A stretch of 64,000 bases of DNA from an uncultured Parabacteroides sp. (GTDB taxonomy: Bacteria; Bacteroidota; Bacteroidia; Bacteroidales; Tannerellaceae): assembly GCF_902493135.1 (NCBI RefSeq), contig NZ_CABUOD010000010.1:1-64000 (forward strand). The letters are read 5' to 3'. The notes under the pieces were generated by a model. That model had not been told where the DNA came from and did no database searches. It saw only the letters and a list, made by a program, of their open reading frames with translations. This document shows positions 23,034 through 30,861 of the stretch, piece by piece (the first letter of the stretch is position 1; each line of letters begins with the position of its first letter). The position numbers and the translations under genes are program-made.

Positions 23034-24395
23034 CTACTTATCCCACTCTTCCAGATAATCCGCAACCCGCCGCAAGAACTCGCCGCCGAGGGCGCCGTTG
23101 ATGATCCGGTGATCGTACGACAGGGACAGGTACATCTTGTGGCGGATTGCGATCGTATCTCCTTCGGGTGTCTCCACGACGGCCGGTTTCTTTTCGATGA
23201 AGCCGACGCCTAAGATGGCCACCTGCGGCTGGTTGATGATCGGCGTACCGAACAGGCTCTTGAACGAACCGAAGTTGGTGATCGTGAAAGTTCCGCCTTG
23301 TATATCGTCCGGCATCAGTTTACCCGTGCGTGCTTTGGCGGCAAGGCTGTCGATGCTGCCGGCAAGGCCGTTCAGATTCAACTTGTCCGCATCGTGTATG
23401 ACCGGAACGATCAGGTTGCCGTCCGGCAGCGACACGGCGATACCCAGGTTGATATGCTTTTTCAGAATGACCTTGTAACCGTCTACCGATGCGTTCACGT
23501 ATGGGAATTCAGCCAATGCCTTGGCCGTGGCTTCGGCAATGGCAGGCATATAGGTGAGCGCCACGCCTTCGCGTTTGAAGAAGGCCTCTTTCACGCGGCT
23601 GCGCCATTTGACGAGGCGGGTAACGTCGGCTTCGACAACGGTCGTAACGTGAGGAGACACTTTTTTCGACATTACCATGTGGTCGGATATGATACGGGCA
23701 ACGTGGTCCATTTCGACCGTTTCGTCTCCGGTGACAGATGCCGGATTGCGTTGATCGTCGATGGTGGGCGGCGTTGACTGGTGACGGTGTCCACCGTCGA
23801 CCGTTGACGACGCGTTGCGTTGATCGTTGACGGTGGGCTGCGTCGACGGTTGGCGCAAGTTTTCGGTTTCACTTTGTGGAGCTACTCCGCTTTTCTTCGT
23901 CGTTATATAGTCTTTGATATCTTTTTTGCTGAGACGCCCTTCGTAGCCGGTTCCCGGAATGGCATCCAGTTCGGCTTGCGATATTTTGGCTTCCTTCGCC
24001 AGTTGCAGCACGATGGGAGAATACCATCTTCCGTCTTCTTCCTTGGATGATTTGACGGGCGGGGCGGGTTCTGCCGGGGCAGACTGTACCGTTGTGCTTT
24101 CGTTGCTTTTGGCCGCTGCGGGAGCGGGGCTTTCGGGAGCTTCTTCCTCTTCGCCTTCCAACCGGATCAGGGCGACGGTTGTGCCGACGGCCACCGTATC
24201 GCCTTCGGCAAACAGCAGTTCGAGCACTTTTCCGGCTACCGGAGAGGGGATTTCGGCACTGACTTTGGCGGTGCTCACTTCAAAGAGGACATCGTCCTCC
24301 TGAACAGTGTCGCCTACTTTGACGGACCAGGAGACGATCGTCCCTTCCGTGATGCTTTCGCCCAGTTTGGGCATTTTTATTTCAAATGTCGACAT
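23034..24395 (-). CDS. Dihydrolipoyl acyltransferase, E2 component
   Basis: A 453-residue E2 core enzyme that carries acyl groups on lipoyl-lysine and transfers them to CoA. Order: one lipoyl domain (1-80; lipoyl Lys in STAKVSAEIPSP, about 43), Ala/Pro linker, peripheral-subunit-binding domain (about 125-165, YSPIVLQLAKEAKISQAELDAI region), a second linker, and the catalytic domain with the active site DHRIING near residue 431. I start at ATG 24395 (MSTFEIKMPKLGES) because a longer frame would run 22 residues into lplA. The second linker is encoded by a 23-bp-period tandem array and shows the 23-residue repeat (TVNDQRNAS / TIDDQRNPA). Confidence 0.93.
   Translation of the reverse strand: MSTFEIKMPKLGESITEGTIVSWSVKVGDTVQEDDVLFEVSTAKVSAEIPSPVAGKVLELLFAEGDTVAVGTTVALIRLEGEEEEAPESPAPAAAKSNESTTVQSAPAEPAPPVKSSKEEDGRWYSPIVLQLAKEAKISQAELDAIPGTGYEGRLSKKDIKDYITTKKSGVAPQSETENLRQPSTQPTVNDQRNASSTVDGGHRHQSTPPTIDDQRNPASVTGDETVEMDHVARIISDHMVMSKKVSPHVTTVVEADVTRLVKWRSRVKEAFFKREGVALTYMPAIAEATAKALAEFPYVNASVDGYKVILKKHINLGIAVSLPDGNLIVPVIHDADKLNLNGLAGSIDSLAAKARTGKLMPDDIQGGTFTITNFGSFKSLFGTPIINQPQVAILGVGFIEKKPAVVETPEGDTIAIRHKMYLSLSYDHRIINGALGGEFLRRVADYLEEWDK
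23746..23860. repeat. 23-bp-period tandem array inside the E2 gene
   Basis: Units start at 23746, 23769, 23792, 23815 and 23838. Units 1 and 4 are nearly identical (TTGCGTTGATCG...GGTGGG); the others share GCGTTGA/GTCGA and TGACGGTG. Because 23 is not divisible by 3, the protein repeats only every 69 bases (23 residues). It falls in the flexible linker, where such an insertion is tolerated. Confidence 0.8.
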
Positions 24396-24411
24396 AGTTT
24401 TAATGTGTATT

Positions 24412-25152
24412 TTATGTTCTGATATTGAAGGTCCAGGCCGGCGTCGCATATTTGTTGTCACGCAGGGACCGGATGGCGTTCAAATCGTTTTCAGTGAATG
24501 AATAGGGACGGGGGGCCGTCCTGTTTTCCGTAAAATAGTTCAGAAGCGCGTCTCTGAATTCTCCGATAGATATCGCTTTGCGGGTATAGGTGCATATATT
24601 GGTGACCGGGCTTTTTACGGACTTGACATAAAAAGGAGCGGGCTTCACCTCATTTATCTCCGGCCTCCGCCTTGTACTTTTGAGGGCGGTCGCCAGGTGA
24701 TAGAGGTCGGTGGAGAAAAGGAGGGTGGCGTGGTGCAAGAGCCTGCCTTTGTGGATGGATTGCGCACTGCCCGATATTTTCAGCCCGTCGATCGTGAGTG
24801 CCTGCCGTTCGTCAGCTTCCGCCCGGATGCCGAATGTGGCAAGGAAGGCGATCAGCCGGGCTGTGAAGGTGGCGGATGCAAGTTCCTTGCTGTTTTGTAT
24901 GAAGGTGACATTCAGGTTGCCGGAATCGTGATAGACGGCCCCGCCGCCGGAATAACGGCGTACGACTTTGATGTGCTTCTCCTCTATATAGTTATGGTTT
25001 ATCTCGTCCCATACGTTCTGATGCTTCCCGATGATGACGGACGGTTCGTTCTGCCACAACATGAAGATGTCGTCCGAAAAGTTCTTGAGCAGATACTCTT
25101 CGGCCGCCAGGTTGAACCAGGCATCGGTGTATGGATTGTCGATATAAAGCAT
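24412..25152 (-). CDS. lplA: Lipoate-protein ligase A family protein
   Basis: A 246-residue lipoyl-ligase-fold protein that attaches lipoate (via lipoyl-AMP) to the E2 lipoyl domain. The landmarks are RRYSGGGAVYHDSGNLN (about 75-91; the RRxxGGGxVxHD motif binding lipoyl-AMP), a lysine near 'GLKISGSAQ' (about 128-136), and NLAAEEYLL near the N-terminus. It is shorter than E. coli LplA (about 338 residues) and lacks the C-terminal accessory domain, so either adenylation and transfer are arranged differently or a separate partner exists. The position between E3 (3 nt gap) and E2 (16 nt gap) shows it services this complex. Confidence 0.92.
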   Translation of the reverse strand: MLYIDNPYTDAWFNLAAEEYLLKNFSDDIFMLWQNEPSVIIGKHQNVWDEINHNYIEEKHIKVVRRYSGGGAVYHDSGNLNVTFIQNSKELASATFTARLIAFLATFGIRAEADERQALTIDGLKISGSAQSIHKGRLLHHATLLFSTDLYHLATALKSTRRRPEINEVKPAPFYVKSVKSPVTNICTYTRKAISIGEFRDALLNYFTENRTAPRPYSFTENDLNAIRSLRDNKYATPAWTFNIRT

Positions 25153-25155
25153 AAA

Positions 25156-26505
25156 TCAGAGGTAGAGGCTTTCATGTATCACCTCTCCGACAGTCGGATG
25201 GGGGAATACGGTTTTCTTGAATTCATCGACCGTATAACCGTGCTCGACGGCGATACCGGCAATGACGATGATCTCCGATGCCGGATTTCCCAACAGGTGG
25301 CAACCGATGATCCGGCCGTTCACGTTTGTCAGGAGCTTGCATAGCCCGTTGCCGGTTTCGTTTTCGGCGACAAAACGGCCGGAGTAGGTCATGGGGATCT
25401 TGACAAGGTTGTAGTATTCTCCGTTCGCCTTCAATTCCTCTTCCGTCTTGCCGACACCCGCCACTTCGGGATTGGTGTAGACGACGGCGGGAATGGCCCT
25501 GTAGTCCATCCAATCCTCATGCCCTAAGATATGGTTGACGGCAACCTCGCCTTCCCGATAGGCCGTATGGGCCAGTTGCGAGAATCCTGTGATGTCGCCG
25601 GCTGCATACACGTGCGGATGGGAGGTCTGCATATATTCGTTCACCCGGACACCCCGTCGGTCCGTCTCGATGGAAAGGCTTTCCAGGCCTAAACCGTTGG
25701 TGATGGCCCGGCGTCCTACGCTCACCAGGATTCTGTCCGCCGGGATCGCATTCGTCTTGCCGTCTTTCTCGACAATGACCTCTTTCGGGTTGACCTCGAT
25801 CACTCTTGTACCGAGATGGAATTCCACGCCTTTCTTGGCATATTCGCTCCGGAGCATGGCGGAGGCCTCTTTGTCCATCGCGCCGAGTATTTCCGGCATC
25901 ATCTCGATCACCTTCACTTTTACTCCCATGCTGGTAAAGAAAGAGGCGAACTCGATCCCGATCACGCCGCCGCCTATGATGGCAAGTTCTTCGGGAAGCT
26001 CTTTACTGTCGAGCGCTTCCCGCGAAGTCCAGTAGTCTACGTCCGAGAGTCCCTCGATGGGAGGGATTACCGTTTCGGAACCGGTACAGAGGAGTACGTT
26101 TTTGACGGTGAAAAGGTCGTTTCCGCAGTCTAAGCGGATCCTTCCGTCCGTTTCCCCGTTCAACACGGCAGTACCCTCGACGATCGTGATCCCGCTTGAA
26201 GTGAGTCGCATCTTCACGCCGGATGTCAGCTTTTTGACCGTCCGGTTCTTACGCCCGATGATCTTGTCCATGTCGAAAGACGGCGTCCCTTCCGGTGAAA
26301 TGCCGTATTTGGAGGCTGTTTTGAAACTGTCCAGTATCTTGGCGGAGTATAATAACGTTTTTGTGGGAATGCAGCCTTCGTTCAGGCAGACGCCCCCGAT
26401 GGCGTTCTTTTCGAAGAGGACGGTCTTCAAGCCCCCTTCGGCTGCCCGTTCGGCGGCGGTATAGCCCGCCGGCCCTCCCCCTATGATTGCAATATCGTAA
26501 TTCAT
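25156..26505 (-). CDS. lpdA: Dihydrolipoyl dehydrogenase, E3
   Basis: A 449-residue FAD/NAD flavoprotein that reoxidises dihydrolipoyl groups of E2. It has the N-terminal FAD motif IGGGPAGYTAAERAAEGG (8-25), the redox disulfide GGVCLNEGCIPTK (about 38-50), the NAD motif IIGGGVIGIEFASFF (about 176-190), the AAGDIT second FAD motif (about 303), and the C-terminal FPHPTVGEVIHE with the catalytic His-Glu pair. Length is normal. It is the first gene of the operon E3-lplA-E2-E1, transcribed leftwards. I see no exact TAnnTTTG box upstream; the 194-bp gap contains a short 22-bp-period repeat. Confidence 0.95.
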   Translation of the reverse strand: MNYDIAIIGGGPAGYTAAERAAEGGLKTVLFEKNAIGGVCLNEGCIPTKTLLYSAKILDSFKTASKYGISPEGTPSFDMDKIIGRKNRTVKKLTSGVKMRLTSSGITIVEGTAVLNGETDGRIRLDCGNDLFTVKNVLLCTGSETVIPPIEGLSDVDYWTSREALDSKELPEELAIIGGGVIGIEFASFFTSMGVKVKVIEMMPEILGAMDKEASAMLRSEYAKKGVEFHLGTRVIEVNPKEVIVEKDGKTNAIPADRILVSVGRRAITNGLGLESLSIETDRRGVRVNEYMQTSHPHVYAAGDITGFSQLAHTAYREGEVAVNHILGHEDWMDYRAIPAVVYTNPEVAGVGKTEEELKANGEYYNLVKIPMTYSGRFVAENETGNGLCKLLTNVNGRIIGCHLLGNPASEIIVIAGIAVEHGYTVDEFKKTVFPHPTVGEVIHESLYL

Positions 26506-26574
26506 GTTTGTGCTTAATTTAGTTTGACATTAAAAAGAGAAAGATGCTCCGTTGCCATTTCGACAGCAAAAAGA

Positions 26575-26662
26575 GGGGTATCGCTTCCAAATAGAAACGT
26601 TAAAAAATATTACCCTTGCTACTAATTCCATTTATATGCACTACTAATCCGATTTAGATGGG
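26575..26662. repeat. 22-bp-period repeat sharing 21 identical bases with the dnaB leader
   Basis: CTACTAATTCCATTTATATG (from 26619) and CTACTAATCCGATTTAGATG (from 26641) are tandem 22-bp units. The 21 bases at 26599-26619 (GTTAAAAAATATTACC followed by CTTGC) recur exactly at 61297-61317, and the preceding unit is also similar there. No gene lies in this gap. Confidence 0.6.
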
Positions 26663-26699
26663 GGCGTAGTGACATTTTGCTAATGGGCCACTTTCTCTT

Positions 26700-27302
26700 T
26701 TACCCGAAAACCAGGACTCTTTTGTCCAGCGGCTTGTACTCTTTCGGTCCGGGTCCTTCCGTCGGCGTCCCGAAAGGCATCTGGGCAACCAGTTCCCATT
26801 TCGGGTCGAGTTTCCACTCCGCACATACGGTTTCGTCGATCAGCGGGTTGTAATGTTGGAGGGATGCGCCTAAGCCGGCATCTTCCAGCATAGTCCAGAT
26901 AGCCAGTTGGTGCATGGCGGAGGTTTGCTGTGCCCAAACCGGGAATTTGTCGTAGTAAGTAGGGAAGGAGTCTTGCAACTGTTCGACGACCGCTTTGTCT
27001 TCGTAGAACAGGATCGTCCCGTAGCCGGCGGCCAGGCTTCCGTCTATTTTAGCTTCCGTTCCTTTGAAGACTTCCGCGGAGACAATTCTCTTCAATGTCT
27101 CTTTCGTGATCTCCCAAAGTCTTTTATGGTTCTTGCCTAACAGCAATACGATGCGGGTCGATTGCGAATTGAAGGCGGAAGGGACGTTCATGACCGCGAA
27201 GTCTATGATTTCTTTGATCTGTTCGTCTGATATCGGGGAACTGTCCGTGATGTGATAGTAAGTTCTGCGATGTTTCAATGCTTCTTTAAAATCTTGTGCC
27301 AT
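26700..27302 (-). CDS. Nitroreductase family protein
   Basis: A 200-residue FMN-dependent oxidoreductase of the small nitroreductase family (Frm2/HBN1-like). The N-terminal KHRRTYYHITDSSPISDEQIKEII (about 10-33) provides the FMN-phosphate arginines; NVPSAFNSQSTRIVLLLG (about 39-56) and GLGASLQHYNPLID (about 143-156) are the other cofactor segments. It is shorter than NfsB-type enzymes, as usual for this branch. It would reduce nitro groups or quinone-like substrates using NAD(P)H. A separate unit: 194 bp to lpdA and a divergent glycosyltransferase upstream. Confidence 0.9.
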   Translation of the reverse strand: MAQDFKEALKHRRTYYHITDSSPISDEQIKEIIDFAVMNVPSAFNSQSTRIVLLLGKNHKRLWEITKETLKRIVSAEVFKGTEAKIDGSLAAGYGTILFYEDKAVVEQLQDSFPTYYDKFPVWAQQTSAMHQLAIWTMLEDAGLGASLQHYNPLIDETVCAEWKLDPKWELVAQMPFGTPTEGPGPKEYKPLDKRVLVFG

Positions 27303-27440
27303 AATGAATACGTTTTTATTTTATGTTTCTTTGAAAAGAAAACCATCAGGAGTCTGGTTTTGTTGCAAATACGGCTTGTTGTTTCACGAATAGCCCGATA
27401 GAATTAATCTATCGTGGGCGGATTACCGGTGAAAAGGCTG

Positions 27441-27448
27441 TATCTTTG
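27441..27448 (+). promoter_or_regulatory. -7 box (TATCTTTG) for the glycosyltransferase gene
   Basis: A perfect TAnnTTTG element. It overlaps a TTG at 27446 that could otherwise be taken as a start codon, so the ATG at 27473 (about 18 bases after the predicted transcription start and preceded by AGAGGA) is preferred. No clear -33 element. Confidence 0.7.
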
Positions 27449-27472
27449 TCTCCCAAAAAGAGTGAAAGAGGA

Positions 27473-28735
27473 ATGATTGGAAAAAAATTGCCGGCTGTTT
27501 TTCGGGTTATGTTTGCCATATGGGTGATCCTGCAGGTTTGCCTGGTGGTTAAATATTGGGATATGCCCAACCACGATGATGCTTTGGCTTACGTGAAACT
27601 GGCTTCGGAATGTGTCGCGAGGGGCACTTGGTATCCGGACGTGCATAACCGATATGACGATTTTGTTTTCGGTCCGGGCTATGTGAACCTTTTGATCGGG
27701 ATCTATCATCTTTTCGGATCTTTCTCTTTTGTCCGGTTGCTGAATTTATGGATGAATATTGCAATGGTATTTGAAATACGGGAGTTGGCCGGACGGATGT
27801 TTTCGAATAAAACGGGGTATTACGCCGCTATTTTATATATGTCGATTTTTTCGAACCTATATGCCCCGATAGCCGTATTGACTGATTTGCCTTTTACTTT
27901 CCTGTTGTTGACAGCCTTGCTGTTGTGCAACTTTCGCCGGCTGTTTCCTGTGGCTGTCGCCGGGGTGTTGATCGCCCTGGCTAACTGGTTCCGTCCGCTG
28001 GCAATTGTCTTTTTATGCGTTATTTTGCTCCTTTTCATCGTGCAAAAGCGCCGCTGGCAGTCTTATGTCGCTTTGGCCCTTCCGCTTGTCTTGACTGTTT
28101 TTCTGATCGGGCAGAGTGCGAAGATGAGAACCGGTCATTTTGTCTATCAGGCGGTGTCCGGAGGCTATAACTTGGCCATGAGTTCTTTTGATGAAGCAAA
28201 CGGTTTGGTCAATTTCAACGGCTTCAGTGATCCGGACAATTATATTTGCCTTCCTCCCGGAGATTATACCTATATGGAGCGGGACAGCCTGTTGAAGCGT
28301 GCTGCGATCCGCTGGATATCGGAGCACCCGTTTCAATATATTTCCCAACTGCCTTTCAAGTTGGCCGCTTTATATTGTGAAGATACCTGGACGGAGCGTG
28401 TGAAGCCGGATATGGGATTTAGAGTAGTACTTTCAACGGTACAGGGTAACGATTTGAAATTGATGGAGTTGATGGCTGTTCTGGCATTGAAAAGCATTGT
28501 CTATTACACCGTGCTTTTGCTATTTCTTTATTACGTTTGGACGAACCGGCGCGATCTGCTACGGGAACGGAATGTCTATCTCCTGATCCCTGTTTTAGGT
28601 ACGGCTGTAACGGTTTTGTTCGTGATCACTTCCCGCTATCATTATCCTTATTTGTTTGCGATGACAATCTATGCGGCGGCGGGGCTTGACATTCTCATAC
28701 AGAATAAATTAAAGAAAAATAGCAGAAAGTGCTGA
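27473..28735 (+). CDS. Polytopic membrane glycosyltransferase (GT39/PMT-like)
   Basis: A 420-residue inner-membrane protein with about ten transmembrane helices, resembling the PMT_2/ArnT-like family that transfers sugars from polyprenyl phosphate to lipids or proteins on the periplasmic side. TM1 is FRVMFAIWVILQVCLVVKYW; the first periplasmic loop carries the acidic pair in MPNHDDALAYVKLA, the usual site of the catalytic Asp. 'YHLFGSFSFVRLLNLWMNIAMVFEIRELA' continues the fold. The C-terminus is short and basic. Substrates are not predictable. It stands alone with its own promoter; rpmB has a separate promoter downstream. Confidence 0.75.
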   Translation: MIGKKLPAVFRVMFAIWVILQVCLVVKYWDMPNHDDALAYVKLASECVARGTWYPDVHNRYDDFVFGPGYVNLLIGIYHLFGSFSFVRLLNLWMNIAMVFEIRELAGRMFSNKTGYYAAILYMSIFSNLYAPIAVLTDLPFTFLLLTALLLCNFRRLFPVAVAGVLIALANWFRPLAIVFLCVILLLFIVQKRRWQSYVALALPLVLTVFLIGQSAKMRTGHFVYQAVSGGYNLAMSSFDEANGLVNFNGFSDPDNYICLPPGDYTYMERDSLLKRAAIRWISEHPFQYISQLPFKLAALYCEDTWTERVKPDMGFRVVLSTVQGNDLKLMELMAVLALKSIVYYTVLLLFLYYVWTNRRDLLRERNVYLLIPVLGTAVTVLFVITSRYHYPYLFAMTIYAAAGLDILIQNKLKKNSRKC

Positions 28736-28750
28736 TTTATTTGTCGATTT

Positions 28751-28783
28751 CTTGTGCGTGAATCAAAATAATTTGTACCTTTG
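28751..28783 (+). promoter_or_regulatory. Promoter of the rpmB-rpmG operon
   Basis: CTTG (28751-28754) and TACCTTTG (28776-28783), spacer 21 bp. The predicted start near 28790 leaves a long (~117-base) leader before rpmB, which could hold autoregulatory structure. Confidence 0.75.
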
Positions 28784-28906
28784 TGCCCCGTAAAAGAAGA
28801 GAAACTCTATTAGAATCTTTGTTTTTGTTCAAGATGCAGTTCAAAAAGGGAAGACAGATAGCAGGAGTTGACTTAAATTTCGTAATATTAAAAAGAAAGA
28901 TTAGCG

Positions 28907-29146
28907 ATGTCTAAAATTTGTCAAATTACCGGAAAGAAAGCAATGGTTGGCAACAACGTTTCTCACTCTAAGAGAAGAACGAAACGTAAGTTTGATGTGA
29001 ACCTGTTTACTAAAAAGTTCTACTGGGTAGAACAGGATTGTTGGGTTAGCCTGAATATTTCAGCCGCTGGCTTGCGTACTATCAATAAACTTGGTTTGGA
29101 TGCAGCCATTAAGAAAGCTGCTGAAAAAGGTTATTTAAACGCTTAA
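28907..29146 (+). CDS. rpmB: Large ribosomal subunit protein bL28
   Basis: A 79-residue ribosomal protein. MSKICQITGKKAMVGNNVSHS is the family's N-terminus, followed by KRRTKRKFDVNLFTKKFYW and ISAAGLRTINKLGLDAAIKKA. It lies in the 50S subunit near the exit region. The zinc-binding cysteines of some L28 proteins are absent apart from Cys5. First of three tightly spaced ribosome-associated genes (gaps 19 and 14 nt), an order conserved across Bacteroidales. Confidence 0.97.
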   Translation: MSKICQITGKKAMVGNNVSHSKRRTKRKFDVNLFTKKFYWVEQDCWVSLNISAAGLRTINKLGLDAAIKKAAEKGYLNA

Positions 29147-29165
29147 TTTGAGGAGGAAATAAGAA

Positions 29166-29354
29166 ATGGCAAAGAAAGCAAAAGGTAACAGAGTTCAGGT
29201 GATTCTTGAATGCACGGAACACAAAGAAAGTGGTATGCCGGGTACTTCTCGTTATATTACTACAAAGAACAGAAAGAATACAACTCAGAGATTGGAGCTG
29301 ATGAAGTACAATCCTATCCTGAAGAAGATGACGTTACACAAAGAAATTAAGTAA
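29166..29354 (+). CDS. rpmG: Large ribosomal subunit protein bL33
   Basis: A 62-residue ribosomal protein: MAKKAKGNRVQVILECTEHK, then SRYITTKNRKNTTQRLELMKYNP and the basic end LKKMTLHKEIK. It lacks the four zinc-ligand cysteines of the C+ form (only one Cys), so it is the zinc-independent type. AGGAGG-like purine bases precede the ATG, an unusually good Shine-Dalgarno for this phylum. Part of the rpmB-rpmG-DUF4295 operon. Confidence 0.97.
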   Translation: MAKKAKGNRVQVILECTEHKESGMPGTSRYITTKNRKNTTQRLELMKYNPILKKMTLHKEIK

Positions 29355-29368
29355 GAGGAGATTAAACA

Positions 29369-29521
29369 ATGGCAAAAAAAGCGGTTGCAACATTTAAGAA
29401 AGGTGACGGTCGTACCTATTCTAAAGTAATCAAGATGGTTAAGTCCCCGAAGACCGGTGCTTACATCTTCCAGGAAGAAATGATTCCTAACGAAGCTGTT
29501 AAAGATTATTTCACTAAATAA
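29369..29521 (+). CDS. DUF4295 family small basic protein
   Basis: A 50-residue basic protein encoded 14 nt behind rpmG: MAKKAVATFKKGDGRTYSKV, IKMVKSPKTGAYIFQEEMIP, NEAVKDYFTK. It matches the Bacteroidetes DUF4295 family, always found with rpmB/rpmG, and is probably a lineage-specific ribosomal or ribosome-associated protein; that role is inferred from context. AGAGGAG precedes the ATG. A strong terminator follows 25 bp downstream. Confidence 0.93.
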   Translation: MAKKAVATFKKGDGRTYSKVIKMVKSPKTGAYIFQEEMIPNEAVKDYFTK

Positions 29522-29545
29522 CAGAGCGTAATATCAAGATACGAA

Positions 29546-29584
29546 GAGAGGTTCTTCTCCATGGCGGGAAGGACCTCTTTTTTT
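29546..29584 (+). terminator. Rho-independent terminator of the rpmB operon
   Basis: AGAGGTTCTTCT pairs with GGGAAGGACCTCT over about 12 bp including a G-T pair, with a short ATGG-type loop, and is followed by seven or more T. Confidence 0.9.
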
Positions 29585-29618
29585 ATCTCCATTCGGGCGG
29601 TTATATGGAATATTTTCA

Positions 29619-29626
29619 TAATTTTG
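29619..29626 (+). promoter_or_regulatory. -7 box (TAATTTTG) upstream of dnaN
   Basis: TAnnTTTG match about 100 bp before the dnaN ATG. TTCG at 29592-29595 is a poor -33 candidate (spacer 23). Confidence 0.45.
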
Positions 29627-29726
29627 TGTGGGCGAATCCGCGGCTGTCCGATTGGGGACTGTCTGTGAGTCGGACCTACAACACGTTGATAAATAATAAA
29701 TAGAAACAAATAAATAATTAAGAACC

Positions 29727-30851
29727 ATGAGATTTGATGTATCCAGCACAGCGCTGTTATCACGTTTGCAATCTATTAGCAAAGTCATTGCTTCTAAGAA
29801 TTCATTACCGATCCTGGACAGTTTCCTTTTCAACCTGGAAGGTAATAAACTCACCATAACAGCTTCGGATGCTGAAACACGTCTGGTTACATCCGTTGAC
29901 GTGATGAATGCACAGGGAAGCGGGCTTTTCGCCGTCTCGGCAAAAATCTTGCTCGATCCGTTGAAGGAGTTGCCCGAACAACCGCTGACTTTTGATATTA
30001 ACGACGATAACCTGGAGATCTTTATCCATTTCCAGAACGGTAAATATAATTTTATCGGCCAGAAGGGAGACACGTATCCGCAGCAGAAACCGCTGAATGA
30101 GAATGCGATCTCCATCATGATGGACGCGCAGATGTTGCTGAACGGTATCAGCCGTTCACTGTTTGCAACGGCTGACGACGAACTTCGTCCGGTCATGAAC
30201 GGTATTTATTTCGATATTCACACGGACGATTTGACATTCGTGGCTTCCGACGGTCATAAGCTGGTGCGCCTGCGCAACCTTTCGGTGCAATCATCGGAAA
30301 GAGCTTCTTTCATTTTGCCGAAGAAGCCCGCCAACCTGTTGAAGGGTCTTTTATCGAAGGAAGGGGAGATGGTCAGCATCAAGTTCGATGATAACAATGC
30401 CTATGTCAACTGTGCTAATTTCGAAATGGTCTGTCGCCTGATCGAAGGCCGTTATCCGAATTATAACAGCGTGATCCCGCAGGAAAATCCTTTCAAGGTG
30501 ACGATCGACCGTATCTCTTTCCTGAATGCCTTGAAGCGTGTTTCCGTCTTCTCCAATCCGGCCAGCAGCCTTGTCAAGTTGCAGTTGAAGGAGAGCGAAA
30601 TGCTTGTTTCCGCACAGGATATCGATTTTTCCACTTCCGCAGAAGAGAAAATTGTTTGCAGCTTTGACGGAACCGAATTAAGCATCGGTTTCAAGGCTAC
30701 TTACCTGATTGAAATACTGAGCAACATCAATTCGGAAGAGGTGATACTCGAATTGGCTGATCCTTCGCGTGCCGGTCTGATCGTTCCTTCTGAAAACGAA
30801 GAGAACGAAGATCTGCTGATGCTGCTGATGCCTATGATGTTGAATGATTAA
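29727..30851 (+). CDS. dnaN: DNA polymerase III beta subunit (sliding clamp)
   Basis: A 374-residue ring-forming processivity clamp. Three similar clamp domains of about 120 residues are visible: MRFDVSSTALLSRLQSISKV (domain 1), 'MDAQMLLNGISRSLFATADDELRPVMNGIYFD' region from about 131 (domain 2), and NPFKVTIDRISFLNALKRVSVFS from about 253 (domain 3). The C-terminus ends LLMLLMPMMLND, the usual hydrophobic end of bacterial clamps. First gene of a run with a DnaQ-type exonuclease, an alcohol dehydrogenase, coaBC, DUF4835 and recN. Confidence 0.97.
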   Translation: MRFDVSSTALLSRLQSISKVIASKNSLPILDSFLFNLEGNKLTITASDAETRLVTSVDVMNAQGSGLFAVSAKILLDPLKELPEQPLTFDINDDNLEIFIHFQNGKYNFIGQKGDTYPQQKPLNENAISIMMDAQMLLNGISRSLFATADDELRPVMNGIYFDIHTDDLTFVASDGHKLVRLRNLSVQSSERASFILPKKPANLLKGLLSKEGEMVSIKFDDNNAYVNCANFEMVCRLIEGRYPNYNSVIPQENPFKVTIDRISFLNALKRVSVFSNPASSLVKLQLKESEMLVSAQDIDFSTSAEEKIVCSFDGTELSIGFKATYLIEILSNINSEEVILELADPSRAGLIVPSENEENEDLLMLLMPMMLND

Positions 30852-30861
30852 AATATAAGAA

